Made by a program: the position numbers and the translations under genes. This document shows, piece by piece, positions 42,758 through 60,150 of a stretch of 64,000 bases of DNA. Source of the DNA: Cristatella mucedo. Taxonomy: Eukaryota > Bryozoa > Phylactolaemata > Cristatellidae. Numbering within the stretch: the first letter of the stretch is position 1; each line of letters opens with the position of its first letter. The notes beneath the pieces were generated by a model, which had not been told where the DNA came from, searched no databases, and was given only the letters and a program-made list of their open reading frames with translations. The stretch spans positions 3,260,001 through 3,324,000 of the forward strand of contig WPIO01000024.1 of the NCBI GenBank assembly GCA_009760855.2, in the 5' to 3' direction.

Positions 42758-43577
42758 AGCAGTTCTGGGAAAAAGCAGCAGAGGCAGAAGTGCACATTCT
42801 AAAGTTGAAGCAAGAAAAAGGAACCACATCAGCAGCCACCAGCCAGCGTCTTAGGCAGCACACAAACATACACGCTTGCCGATGCATCGCCTGTTCTGCT
42901 TTGCTCTGCATTTGTGGCAGCCACGTCACCCAGGCACAGCATTGACGAGGCAGGCGGAGCGGGGCGCAACAGCGCGAGGCGAGCAAGGTTCTGACACTCA
43001 GGTGCGTCGATTGTCGTCACCGTCGATGGACGGCTCTTTGCCAAACCTCTCAGCCACGCAAACCACACTCGAGTCACAATAATCTCCAGGCCGTCAATAC
43101 CTGAAGAGGGCTGCACTACCAGTGCTAATTTAGCACAAACACACTAGAAAACAAAGTACAGTTAATTTCGAGCTGACACCGCATGCCGTACAGACCAGTG
43201 GGGCACGGATGACAAGAGTGCGACCGTAAGGGGGGAAGGGGGGAGGATGTGAAAGGGTGTGAGAGGGAGCAGCAGCAGGGGCAGGGAAGGAAGAGCAGGA
43301 CAAGGGGGCACAGGACAAATGGAAGTAGGAGAGAATTACATTACTGCAAACAGTGCACACACGCACGCACACACACGCACGCACGCACACACACGCCCCC
43401 TACCGAAACGATATTTGCCAGAGCTGGCATCAAGGGGGTGGCTGCTTCGGCACGAGCATGCTTGCAATATAATGTTCGTGATCATCATGCATGCAAACCA
43501 TACGCAACTTGCACGAGTAAGCCTCTATATGTGGCAGTGGCCTGCAAGAAAGCAGTCAAGCAGGGAATCAGAAAAGC

Positions 43578-43581
<4 letters not shown>
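42754..43581. other. Presumed intron, no exon confirmed
   Basis: A short CA/GCAC-rich tract lies at 43353-43394; nothing else is recognised. Confidence 0.4.

Positions 43582-43630
<49 letters not shown>
43582..43630. repeat. (GA)n microsatellite
   Basis: Short GA run followed by GTGTGAGAG-type sequence. Confidence 0.93.
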
Positions 43631-43631
<1 letters not shown>

Positions 43632-44293
43632 TGAGTGTGTGTGAGAGTGTGTGTGTGTGAAAGAGTTTGGCGCGAGTGAGCGATGGAAAGGAAAGAGAAA
43701 CCGAAGGGATGGGAAGGATGCCAAATAATAAAGGCCAAGATAGCTGCAGCGCTGCAACCACGGTGCTGGGTGGCAGCAGCAGCAGCCGGCGGCAGAGCTG
43801 GCAAGACCCGGCTAAACACTGGTCGGCAGGTAATGAGCACTGAGCAGGATTAATGCAGCTGCGATTGATTAGCTCGAGGCACAAGACTCTTTTGACATCA
43901 TCAATATTTTATGAGCCGTCCTTTATTTATAATCCGGGATTAGAAACTTTGCTTCTTTCCTGAGGCAGCTGGCAATGCCCGGACATTTCAGACAGAGTCA
44001 ACAGAGTAGATGCTGATTTACATAAGGTGATTTTCCGCAGTACAGCAGGCATTAATGTCACTAAAGCCTAAATGCCCTGCCGGACCGGCTTGAGCTGCTT
44101 TCGAAGTAGACTTGACTAAGGCCAACCAAGACCCGAAGCCTCAGACTCGGAGAATCGCCAGCTCTTAATTGCTATGACTGTTCATCGTCTTTTTGCTGAA
44201 GCCTCGACTGCAGTCACAACGTAGGCAGCCAAGCATAAATGCACACGTCGGTGCATCGAACATGATATCTACATATTCAAATTACAACCGACC

Positions 44294-46849
<2,556 letters not shown>

Positions 46850-47815
46850 AGCTTGCGCGACCGACCCCACCCAAGCGGCCAAGCACGGAGCGGCCGGCTG
46901 CTGGCGGTCGAGCACATTGCTGCCGAACTGCTTGCGCGCGCCCACCGTTCGCGGGCGCCGCCCTTCGAGCCCCTTCGTCTGCAGCCACTCGTCGGGCTTC
47001 GGTCAAGCGCCGACCGCCGGCCCGTTCGGCCTCGCACCGAGCAGGAGGGGAGAGGCGGCTCGGCGCGGTGTCTGCACCGCCTGACTTTGTTAGAGTAGCC
47101 CTTTTCCTCAAATGCTGGCAAATATTGAACGGACGGGCCGTGCAAACACGGCCGCAGAGGCCGCCGCGGCTGGCAGCAGGCCGCCGCGGCTGCCTTGCTT
47201 CGGCCGCCTTGCTTGCTCCTGGGCGCAGGAGGTTATGCCATCCGCGACAATGGCGTCGCGCGAGCGACGAGTGAGGCGCAAACACGAGGACAAACAGAAT
47301 GCTGACAATGCTACGCCGGCCCGTGAATGGCTGCCGGCGGTGGCACAGGATTCTGGCAGCCGCTTGCGCGACTGCTCATCGCCGCCTAAGCACTAAAGCA
47401 AGCATGTCAGACCCTAGCTCTCTGCTCTCCCCTCTTTCTCTCTGCTCTCGCTCAGCGAACCGATACGGCCGCCGCTCTGGTTGCGTCTGCGCGAGCGTCG
47501 CTGCCGCGTGCCGACGGCCCGAGATTCTCCTAGTCGTTGCTGCCATGCGATCGTCAGTGGAGAGGCCGCAGCGCCAGCCGGCAACGGATCAGAGCAACGG
47601 CTCAGGGCCCGCGACAGCACTGTCAATCAGAGGCCGGCATGCTAGCGAAGGAGGCGGCAGTCGCGGCGCGCACACACAATTGCGCCCCTCGGCGTCCGGT
47701 CGGGCGGCCGAAGCGCTGGTGCCTAGTAGCGGGGCGCGTCTGCGTCCGGAAAAGCCGGGCCGCAGCCGAGAGCTGAGCGGGACGCGCACTCTCCGACCGG
47801 CTTCACAACGCTAGC
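46850..47815. other. CpG-rich island, possible internal promoter
   Basis: An isolated block of dense CpG in otherwise CpG-poor sequence, about 13 kb upstream (on the minus strand) of the exon at 33967-34110. It could be an alternative promoter of the minus-strand gene or of an unannotated transcript. No TATA-like element or first exon is identified. Confidence 0.4.
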
Positions 47816-47969
47816 CTGTCGACGTGGCAAAAGCCAAAGTCAAAGTAGCAGCTACATTACGTGGGATGAGGCGCTCAAGTGAACAGTAAGTAGGCAGGGA
47901 GAAGTGTGAAACGATAGAGCACTATAATGCGAATGCAAAAGCCACTAATTAATCGATCATGCTTCCGCT

Positions 47970-48053
47970 GAAGCAAATGTAAAGTGATTAGCAAGAGATC
48001 AAGTTCTCTGCGTGCCATATACAAATGTATTACTATTATTATTATTACTATTA
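47970..48053 (+). mobile_element. LINE-A 3' tail
   Basis: GCAAATGTAAAGTGATTAGC, GATCAAGTTCTCTGCGTGCC and (ATT)n match the LINE-A end. Confidence 0.78.
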
Positions 48054-49434
48054 GCACAAATAGGAGGGACGTCGGTAGAACAAGTATGAGCGAAATTGCG
48101 GAAAGATATGCAAACCGGTGATGCGCACTTAATAATTCAGCAGCCATCAGCATCCTTTATTCGGCGCTTTTGGCCGAGGTTAACGTACTTCACACTGTAG
48201 GTACAAGGTAGCCTATTTGAGCGTTATGCAATTCTGCCCACCTCCAGTGGCCAGCCTTGATGGCCACAACTATCAGCTCACGGTCGACGGGTCAGTAAAG
48301 CCGCTCTGCTTGGCTGCGGGCGGTACGAGCACACAGCCAAGTGTCCACACCGTCAGACTACGTAGCACGCAGTATGGAGAAACGAGAGTGCTGCAGGCGA
48401 GTACTGCTGCGGTGACAGTGGAAGGCGAGCTTTGATGTACCTCTCACAGACGAAGGGATGCCCCTCTCAAGATTGAAATCCTTTCAAGTATGAGGCAAAC
48501 CGATGAGGCTAGCATCGCCTGGGCAGCGCAGCGTGCACGCTGCTGCAGTCGATGACGATGACGCGTCGGAGCTCGAGCGTCGGGGCGCGAGGCCCAGGGC
48601 GAGCCGAGCGCCGCCACGGTCACAGGCGGTTTATCACGAGGCCAGACACGATGTCAGACCGCCTGGACAGTGCAGACCCCGAAAAACCCCGAAAGTTAGA
48701 TGGCCGAAACGGGCCACTGGGCAATGTGGCTACAGAGCCGGCGGTAGCAGCAGCAGCAGGAGCGTGGAGGTGGGCGGGTGGCAGGGGCAGCCAGATGATA
48801 GCTGCTCCTTCTGGGCTGTGTACACAACTTCCTGCAGCAAGCGTGGCACTGGAATATGCATATACAAACACTAGCTATTATTGTCATTATTTAGGGATGA
48901 TCTCTAAGCTCACCTACCGCAGGTGAGCGATTGCCCGCCTAGCTGACACCAGCAGAAGCCGGGGTGTGAATGTGGCAGATAATTACCAATTATCCCAAGC
49001 AGAGGATAAGCAGGGCGCTGGCAATGGCTGCACGTAAGACCCAGTCGCCGACAAGAGGCCTCTACACATCGACGGCTGAAAGACCTCGAATTACAGGTGC
49101 CTGACTGCACAATGCACGGGAAAATCTATCAAACGTTCAATAGCTGTCACGCTCCGAGCGGCAGTGCGGTTAGCAATCAAATGCAGGAGCATCGTGCTGT
49201 GCCCAGCTAAATGCCGGGGTGCTAGCTCAATCTGCTTAGTGTCAACTGCAGTCGCGGGCTACGGCGTTAGTGAACAAGCGCTGGAGCATTGGAACCCAAT
49301 CAGTCGTATCAAAGACAACGAATCACGGCCAAGCGTGCCCAGCAAAGCCGTACATTTGAGAGGTCAAAACAGTGTGACAGCAAGGCCGAGAAGCTGTGTC
49401 AAACCAGTTGACATAAACAGAGAAAATAATAAGT

Positions 49435-49437
<3 letters not shown>
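48054..49437. other. Presumed intron, no exon confirmed
   Basis: Frames at 48217-48435 (+) and 48620-48871 (-) are open but unrecognised. Confidence 0.35.

Positions 49438-49522
<85 letters not shown>
49438..49522. repeat. (AC)n microsatellite
   Basis: About 42 pure AC units. Confidence 0.97.
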
Positions 49523-49524
<2 letters not shown>

Positions 49525-49589
49525 ACACATAAGAACTGTATGGTCGTTAAGAAGAAACTTGACAGCAGACAAGCCATTACATCAATATC

Positions 49590-50015
49590 ATGACTTGACT
49601 CTTCGGTCCTCTCTGGCTGTTCCAGCCTACCCTCCCCTAGAACTAGACCTAACCAGACCAGACATCACACGAACGGTTCTTCTGACTCAAATCGTTGAGC
49701 TATACCTCGAACCAACTACAAATCCTTTGGAGATTGTGCCTTTAGCTCGCATGCTCCCCAATCCTGGAACTCACTACCGACTGATGTCACGACATCCCCT
49801 GACTTAATAAAGAAAGAAGCTGAAAGTGCACCTGTTCCTCACATCGGCTGGGTCCTCGCGATTTGTGCTTCGAGTGCTTGTGTGTGAGGTCACTGCGAAT
49901 GGCATCACTAGCCATACAGTCATGCTTCATTCACAGTGTATGCAAAGTGCACAGATAGAGATTTGGTTCTCTGAGAGTACTTTACGAATGTATTAGTACT
50001 ATTATCACTACGATC
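49590..50015 (+). pseudogene. LINE-A 3' end with tail
   Basis: After a degraded segment, TGGAACTCACTACCGACTGA and GACATCCCCTGACTTAATAA match the WNSLPT-region / TSPDL block of LINE-A. The tail GTGCACAGATAGAGATTTGG, TTCTCTGAGAGTACTTTACG and (TTA)-type sequence completes it. Confidence 0.78.
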
Positions 50016-50556
50016 GAGAGCGGTTTCTGCTAATCGATGCTCTCTCAATTGGCACCGTGTACGACCAATTGGTGCTGTGAACAGACTAGGAGTCACAGAT
50101 AAATACACACATACAGAGTAACAGGTAGCACACATATAAAAATAGCAGACACACCCACATCCACAGGCTGCACAGTCACAAGAATCAGTCAAGCCATAAG
50201 TGATATCAGCTAGCAAGCCTCCATTCCCTCGGGCTTTCGAATGCAGAGCATTCATGAGGAAGTAGCCACTCATATGCATGCAAGCGCTCACACCCCTATT
50301 AATCCACGTAGGAAATCACAGTGAACAATCTTGGTAACTTTTTAAAAATCAAGCTTTAATAAAAATTAATACAGGCGTTTTTCAGAGCAAAAGAACAGTG
50401 AGAGATGCTCACAAACTTCCGGCCTGATTTAATTTCTCGTTCCTATCAATCGGATAAGGGAACTACAGACTATGCCGCAGGCTAAGAAGAAGGACGACTT
50501 TTCTAAAGGAATTCAGCTAATCCTCCACAAACATGGCTGGAACAGTAGGAAGATGA
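50016..50556. other. Presumed intron, no feature recognised
   Basis: Ordinary AT-rich DNA. Confidence 0.4.
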
Positions 50557-50735
50557 AAAATAAATAAATACATATTAGCTGATTTAAGAGTCTCATTTGT
50601 ATAGCCCAGGAGGAGCATGAACAGCAATCACCACCGCCTGTGGTTGGCAACAAAGGATCACCCTCTTTAGGAATCACGATTCGAAACCACGACCTCAGTC
50701 GTGAAGAGCGAGCACCGTAGCTATCTCAGGAAGAC
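50557..50735 (-). mobile_element. SINE-B, minus strand
   Basis: On the minus strand: GCTACGGTGCTCGCTCTTCA, CGACTGAGGTCGTGGTTTCG (B-box region), GGCGGTGGTGATTGCTG, GGCTATACAAATGAGACTCT and TTAAATCAGCTAATATGT follow the SINE-B order. Confidence 0.8.
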
Positions 50736-51147
50736 TGCTCGTGTACTTGGAATGAGGGTAGGCTATGACAGGTACAATGTGGCCAAGTAGCACCAGGAAG
50801 TCTAACAGCCGCTGCCTGGGCAGCCAGAACAAGACAGCGAGCTGCACGGGCCGTCCTCTGAAGATGACTGCACTAGGCGATGGGCAGGCCTGCGAGGCCT
50901 TGTAGCTCCAAGTGGGAGTCACTGGATGTAGTTGGATGGACCGGAATGAGCATGCAAACGGACACTGATTTGCGGAAGAGCGGCTAAGAAAGCGTCCAAT
51001 GAGAATGAGTAAGCCTGAACGGTTGGTATGGGTCAAACTTCACGCCCACAGGACTCCTCTCAAGATCGGCGCTCGACTCATTAAACAGAAGAAGGCGAAT
51101 TTTTAAGCCCTTCGGTAACAATAACGTCGGTTTCAAGTACGAAGTCA
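50736..51147. other. Presumed intron, no feature recognised
   Basis: No repeat-family match and no supported exon. Confidence 0.4.
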
Positions 51148-51446
51148 GTCAACCCCCCCCCCGACTTACGACGGTTCGACTTACAAAAATCCGTAGATAC
51201 AGACTTAGCCAGTCATGAAAACAAAATCGAAAATCAAAATTTATCCAAGATAACTTCCAAAAATCCCCTCGTGGTCTGTAGATTTTCACAAGGCCGCAAA
51301 CCGTAGGGAGGAAGCCATGTCTAAAAGCTAAGTGCATTGTGAGTATCGAAAGCCGCCATCATATACTATTCTCGACTTACATAAATTCAACTTACGACAG
51401 ATTTTCCGGTCCCGTCGATTGATTTCGTAAGTTGGGGCTGACTGTA
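51148..51446 (+). mobile_element. MITE-1, near-complete copy (about 300 bp)
   Basis: The left end CAACCCCCCCCCCGACTTAC and the right end (reverse complement CAGTCAGCCCCAACTTACGA) form imperfect terminal inverted repeats. A second inner inverted motif (ACTTACGAC / GTCGTAAGT) repeats the theme. The interior is non-coding. A second, SINE-interrupted copy lies at 743-1165. Superfamily unassigned; the target duplication is not clear. Confidence 0.75.
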
Positions 51447-51813
51447 ATCCGAAGAGAAGGTGAGGGACATTCTTCCTATGAGGAATATTATTGCTATTTC
51501 AGCTATACAGGCAGTCATTGCCCCAGTTTCGTGAAAAGCCACAGGAGCTTAAATCAATTTTAAGGTGCAAAGTATATAAAATACCAGAGCTAAGCATTGT
51601 AGAATGGCCGCAGGTGACCGTGTAGTCAGTCCAGCCCATTTTAAGAATAATGCGTCAACATTAATTGCACCGTTGAAGCATTATTCTTCATTAGTTTGCA
51701 ATTATCTGTTACTCAAAAAAGCTAGACCAATGACCGTTATCTTTCTAGATAGGCAGACCAGCGGTCCGAAGCAAGGACTTGACCTTACCACAGTGACCCC
51801 CAGATCACAACCG

Positions 51814-51943
51814 AAGGTGCTAGCTCTTCACGACCTAGGTCGTGGGTTCGAGTCCTGAATCGGTCCATTATTTATGTAAGTGGAAGTGACAGGAGTTAAA
51901 GCTCTTCTGCTGATACATAAAAGAGGCCTTTGTATCAGCATTA
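51814..51943 (+). mobile_element. SINE-B, 5'-truncated
   Basis: GTGCTAGCTCTTCACGACCT, GTCGTGGGTTCGAGTCCTGA (B box), AAAGCTCTTCTGCTGATAC and AAAAGAGGCCTTTGTATCAG give the SINE-B order without the complete A box. It is followed immediately by an hAT-like element. Confidence 0.8.
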
Positions 51944-51945
51944 CC

Positions 51946-52133
51946 CAGCGGTTCTCAGCCTTCCAAATGCCGCGACCATTTCATATAGGCCCTCATGTTG
52001 TGGCCGCGACCCCCAAAAATAAAATTATCGTGTGCAAAATGTGGAAATGCGCATTTTCCGATGGTCGAACGCCCTTTTCACAAAAGTCGCTCGACCACCA
52101 AAGGGGTTTCGACCCACAGGTTGAGAACTGCTG
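51946..52133 (+). mobile_element. hAT-like non-autonomous element, 188 bp
   Basis: The left terminus CAGCGGTTCTCAGCC and the reverse complement of the right terminus CAGCAGTTCTCAACC form 15-bp terminal inverted repeats with two mismatches. This is the CAGNGGTTCTCAACC type widely seen in Charlie-like hAT elements. The interior includes GGCCGCGACCCCCAAAAAT and CAAAGGGGTTTCGACCCACA, also usual for such elements. Flanking 8-mers (GCATTACC / AGCTAACC) are only partly alike, so the target duplication has decayed. Confidence 0.82.
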
Positions 52134-53079
52134 AGCTAACCCTTGTTTTATAAGAGCTCGCGCCAGGTTCGAACGCAGTGTGCTAGGTCCATGGACTACG
52201 CCCATCAATGACTTGCCGACATTAGCTGATACTAACGGGAAACTCAACTGCAGACGACACATCCATTGGCAGTCGACAGTGTACCTCACATTCCGGTTTC
52301 GGTTGAACTAGCAACTGGGAACATAGCTGCTGCAGGAGAGGAAGAGACCAACCACCTGGCCAAGGTCAGGGTCGGCAAGGTCAGGGTCGGCAAGGCCAAG
52401 GAAGTCAAGGCCATGGAAGGCAAGGCCATGGAAGGCAAGGCCATGGAAGGCGGTGCCTTGGAATTGTCTCATCAAAGAATTGGTTGGGACACACAGCACG
52501 CGCTTGGAGGGTAAGGTAACTCAGTGACACGCGGACCCACCGAACGCAGTGGCTTGGATGACCTCCCTGCCCAACACGGTGGGAACGACGCATGAAGGCT
52601 TACAGCCGATATGGCAGTGGTTGAAAATCCAGGCCGGGCAGGAGGCAACACGGCTAGGCACTCGAGCAGCAGTGAACGCCGGGCGCTCGGGCGAGAGTGA
52701 GGCTGTGACAGAGTGGGTGGGCAGAGCCGCCAGCCGCTTCTCAGCCCGACGACGACGAGAGCGCAGCCGGCTGCCGGTGCCGCAGGTGGGATCGGCCATG
52801 CACTGGCTGCCGAAGAAGTCATACACCAGCTGAACGAAAGTCAAACATATAGCCATCTGTCTACAGGGTCTATTTGTCTAATGACACAAAACTTTTATGT
52901 GAACAGTGGCGGTGCAATAGAAATGAGGATTAAGTTGCCAATTATTGCCGACGGTGGCACATTCCGAGGAGAAAAGCACTTGAGGTAGAGAAGGAGAAGC
53001 ATGAAGGCAGACACGAAACACGACACACGTAAGAACCTCAGAGTGAGCGAGAGGGGAAAGAGAGGAGAGAGAGCTAGAG
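52134..53079. other. Presumed intron, no exon confirmed
   Basis: A 110-residue minus-strand frame (52521-52856) is open, but its possible splice junctions do not fit the phase of the neighbouring exons. Confidence 0.35.
52362..52450. repeat. 15-bp minisatellite with two unit types
   Basis: AAGGTCAGGGTCGGC is present twice and AAGGCCATGGAAGGC three times, with a transitional unit between. The two types share the frame AAGGYCAnGGnnGGC. Confidence 0.9.
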
Positions 53080-54702
<1,623 letters not shown>

Positions 54703-54734
<32 letters not shown>

Positions 54735-56011
54735 CACTTGATAAAGTGCCCTCAGAGAACTTAATCTCTTTCTAGGCGCTTTACATTTGCTGCAAAGTGA
54801 TATGCAATAGAATAGTAAGTAAAATCATGCTTGAAAAACAAACAAAATGAATAATATGGTTAGGGGTGACATGCACAGGGTCAGCATGCAAATGTGGTTA
54901 GTGGCAGCATGCACAGTGTCAGCACGCATAAGCACATCAAGGACGAATCACAGGGACCCACTAAATGCTGTCCTAAATAGGTGTGTTTTTATGTTTCTTT
55001 TAAATGTGGTCAGGTCAGGGGATGTTCTGACGCAGGTCGGGAGGGAGTTCCAGGCTGTGGGAGCATACGAGCTAAATGCACGGTCTCCAAAGGATTTAAG
55101 GTTTAATGTGGCAACTGCGACGCTCAAGGCAGACAAGCCTAGCTGCAGAGTTTTGCACCAGCTGCAATCGCCTGATCGCACATGCTGGTAGGCCAGTAAG
55201 CAGTGAGTTGCAGAAGTCGAGACGAGATGTCACGAATGCATGGACCAACTTGGACGTGGTATCCTTATCTAAACAAGCCCTAATTTTAGCAATGTTATGA
55301 AGCTGAAAATAGGCAGATTTGACTGTGGAGCTGATATGGTCGTCTAACGAGAGGTCGCTTTGGAATATGACACCTAGATTTCGGGCTGATTCAACTGGAG
55401 ATATGCTGGCAGAGCCAATTTGGAGAGTCAGCCTTTCCAATTTCTGAATCACACTGGGTTTGCCCATAACTAGTAAGTTAGTTTTATCATCGTTTAGTTT
55501 TAGAAAATTTGCTGCCATCCATGATCGGATGTCATCAATGCATGCAGCAAGTGAGTTTAGAGAATTTGAGGTGCTCGAAGGCTAGGAGGGATCAAAGCAA
55601 AGGTACAACTGAGTGTCATCCGCATAGAAGTGAAAGCCTAGATTGTGCTTGGCAATCACATCAGCAAGAGGGAGAGTATAAACCGTGAAAAGGACCGGAC
55701 CTAGCACAGAGCCCTGAGGTACTCCATATTTCAGAGGTACTTCAGATGATCTTTGTCCATTCACGTCAATACTCTGGAGTCTCCCACTGAGATAGGACCT
55801 GAACCACTGCAGAGCAGTGCCAGTGATGCCCAGGCGAGATGAGAGGCGCTCTAGAAGTACTTTGTGATCGATGGTATCAAAAGCTGCCGAAAGATCGAGC
55901 AAAACAAGAAGAGACACTCTACCCATATCTGCGTTCCTGAGTAGGTCGCTGTATACCCGAAGCAATGCTGATTCTGTGGAGTGATTAGCCCTAAAGCCAG
56001 ACTGGAACTAG
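54703..56011 (-). pseudogene. LINE-A, best copy: RT domain through 3' tail
   Basis: The minus-strand frame begins FQSGFRANHSTESALLRVYS, then LLVLLDLSAAFDTIDHKVLL (RT block with first catalytic Asp), GITGTALQWFRSYLSGR, GVPQGSVLGPVLFTVYTLPL and FHFYADDTQLYL (the YADD active site, intact). A single stop (near 55582) separates this from NFLKLNDDKTNLLVMG, LGVIFQSDLSLDDHI, TSRLDFCNSLLTGLPACAIR and LQLVQNSAARLVC. A frame shift near 55120 with apparent internal deletion leads to NLKSFGDRAFSSYAPTAWNS and FKRNIKTHLFRTAF. The tail TAAAGCGCCTAGAAAGAG / ATTAAGTTCTCTGAGGGCAC and (TTA)n end it. The blocks are those of CR1/L2-type non-LTR retrotransposons; it lacks the endonuclease region (5'-truncated). Confidence 0.92.
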
Positions 56012-56125
56012 CACGAGGAGTTCACAGCATTATACCTACCGATTTATCGTATTGAAACCGTAGAGCTTTAACTTTAGCTTTAACTTTTAAGTAACACAAT
56101 TTATGTATTACGTAATTAATGTAGC

Positions 56126-56313
56126 TTGGTGAGTTGTGATGGCAAATCAGGTAAGGCGGTTACTCTTCACGACCTCGGCCCCAAGGTTGTGAGTTCAAAT
56201 CCTGTGGTTGTGATATTTCATTGCTACTGCAAGTGGTGGTGATAGCCTCATTAAGGCTCTTCTGCAGCTATACAAAAAGAGGCTTGTAAATCAGCCAATA
56301 TTAATTATTTTTA
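56126..56313 (+). mobile_element. SINE-B, near full length
   Basis: TTGGTGAGTTGTGATGGCAA and ATCAGGTAAGGCGG (A-box region), GTGAGTTCAAATCCTGTGG (B box), AAGTGGTGGTGATAGCC, GGCTCTTCTGCAGCTATAC and AAAAAGAGGCTTGTAAATCA match the copy at 887. Confidence 0.88.
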
Positions 56314-57447
56314 CAATTGACTCTAAGGGATTTACAGCATCTTGGCTTCCAGGGCTGAAAGTTGGTTGGTTTAGAACAGAGAGATTCGATTCACATTCTT
56401 GTCGTTGAATATTGTACCCTCTTTACGAACCACCAGTAGATGCAACTCCTTTTGTGGTAACCCCTGGATTTTCCAAAAATGATGCAAAACTTTGTAAAAA
56501 GAACTAACAACTTGCAAGCTATGATCAGCAAACTGCCGCACCCCGAAGGATGGTTGTGGTACGCAGCAGCAGCAGCTTGTTGTCCAGCGCTAGTTGCCAG
56601 AAGTCGACGGCACCGAGTCGTGAGCAAATTAAAAGGGTTTCACCAGGCCAGGGACAACAGTCACCGTGAGGTCGGCAGTGGCTACCGCCGGGCGTCTCCC
56701 TGATGCGGGGCGGGAGCAGCAGCCCACGCGAGCCTGCTAGGGCAGAGCCAAGCAAAAGGGGCAATAGAAGTCAAGGTTGGTGACCAGGCAGCCGGTAGCA
56801 GCCTGCCGGCTGCCTGGCCACGTGCACGACTCCTGATTGGACCTCACAAGCAGCAGCAGCAGCAGCTGAGGGAGGGTGACAATGAGGAATTATGAAGTCA
56901 CGACCACAGGCCGGCGGTGCACCGGCCTGACAGAGGAGAAATTAGCTTCCTGCTCTTGCTCTCTGGCTAGCTCGTTCGTCAACCGGGAGGGTGTCAACAG
57001 ATCTGGCCACAATACCCCTCGTCCGGTCATTTGGACAGCTGTTTTTAGACAAGCCCTCACCCCGAAGGCAGGATTAACTGAGCACTGGAGGAGCAGGCAC
57101 ACAATTAGGAGGACGCCGGCCGTCCGTCTGGCCCGCCCTGTAGGAGTGAAGTTGTGAACCGAGACCGCAGTGACTTCGGCAGTGGCCATCTTTGGCAAGG
57201 TGGCAGCAGCTGGCTGTGCTACAGGCCAACAATAGAGCCCCTCCCCCTTGCAAAGTGGCACGCAGAGCTGAGCGGCACAGCTATCTCACAGCGACGACAC
57301 AGCCGTGTTGCCAGCACCGCTGGCTGCTGCCGTCGCGCGACACGTCGTCCTTAGGGTCGACTGTGAGAGGCACCGAGATACACGATGTGACAACATGTTT
57401 TGAGGAAATGGAATCCCAGAAGCCATTACTTGCAAGGGCACACGCAC
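56314..57447. other. Presumed intron, no exon confirmed
   Basis: The minus-strand frame 56890-57261 is open and protein-like in places (PKMATAEVTAVSVHNFTPTG), but no junction pair fits the expected phase. Confidence 0.35.
56784..56817. repeat. Perfect hairpin, 12-bp arms
   Basis: CCAGGCAGCCGG (56784-56795) is the exact reverse complement of 56806-56817, with a 10-base loop. Confidence 0.88.
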
Positions 57448-57546
57448 GGAGGTAAGTGAAAGCATATGCCTAGAGAATAGATTTAGTTCTCCGAGGGCAC
57501 TATACAAAACTGTATCAACTATTATCACCATTATTATTATTATTAT
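57448..57546 (+). mobile_element. LINE-A 3' tail
   Basis: GCATATGCCTAGAGAATAG, TTTAGTTCTCCGAGGGCACT and (ATT)n match the LINE-A end, somewhat diverged. Confidence 0.72.
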
Positions 57547-60028
<2,482 letters not shown>

Positions 60029-60150
60029 ATAGCGCCCCAAGATAACTTAATCTCTATTCAAGTGCTTCACATATGCCTCGGGGCTCGAGCTGACGACCCC
60101 AGTCAGACCTTGGTTGGGGCGAGCACCTTAGCCGCTGAACCAAACAATAC
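60029..60150 (-). mobile_element. SINE-A, minus strand
   Basis: On the minus strand: TTTGGTTCAGCGGCTAAGGT (A box), CTCGAGCCCCGAGGCATATG, GTGAAGCACTTGAATAGAG, ATTAAGTTATCTTGGGGCGC, then directly the TG/CA microsatellite. Confidence 0.88.

Noticed and set aside
52521-52856. Possible exon in a 110-residue minus-strand frame
   Set aside because: An acceptor-like site exists, but the phase needed to join the flanking exons gives an immediate stop, and no domain is recognised.
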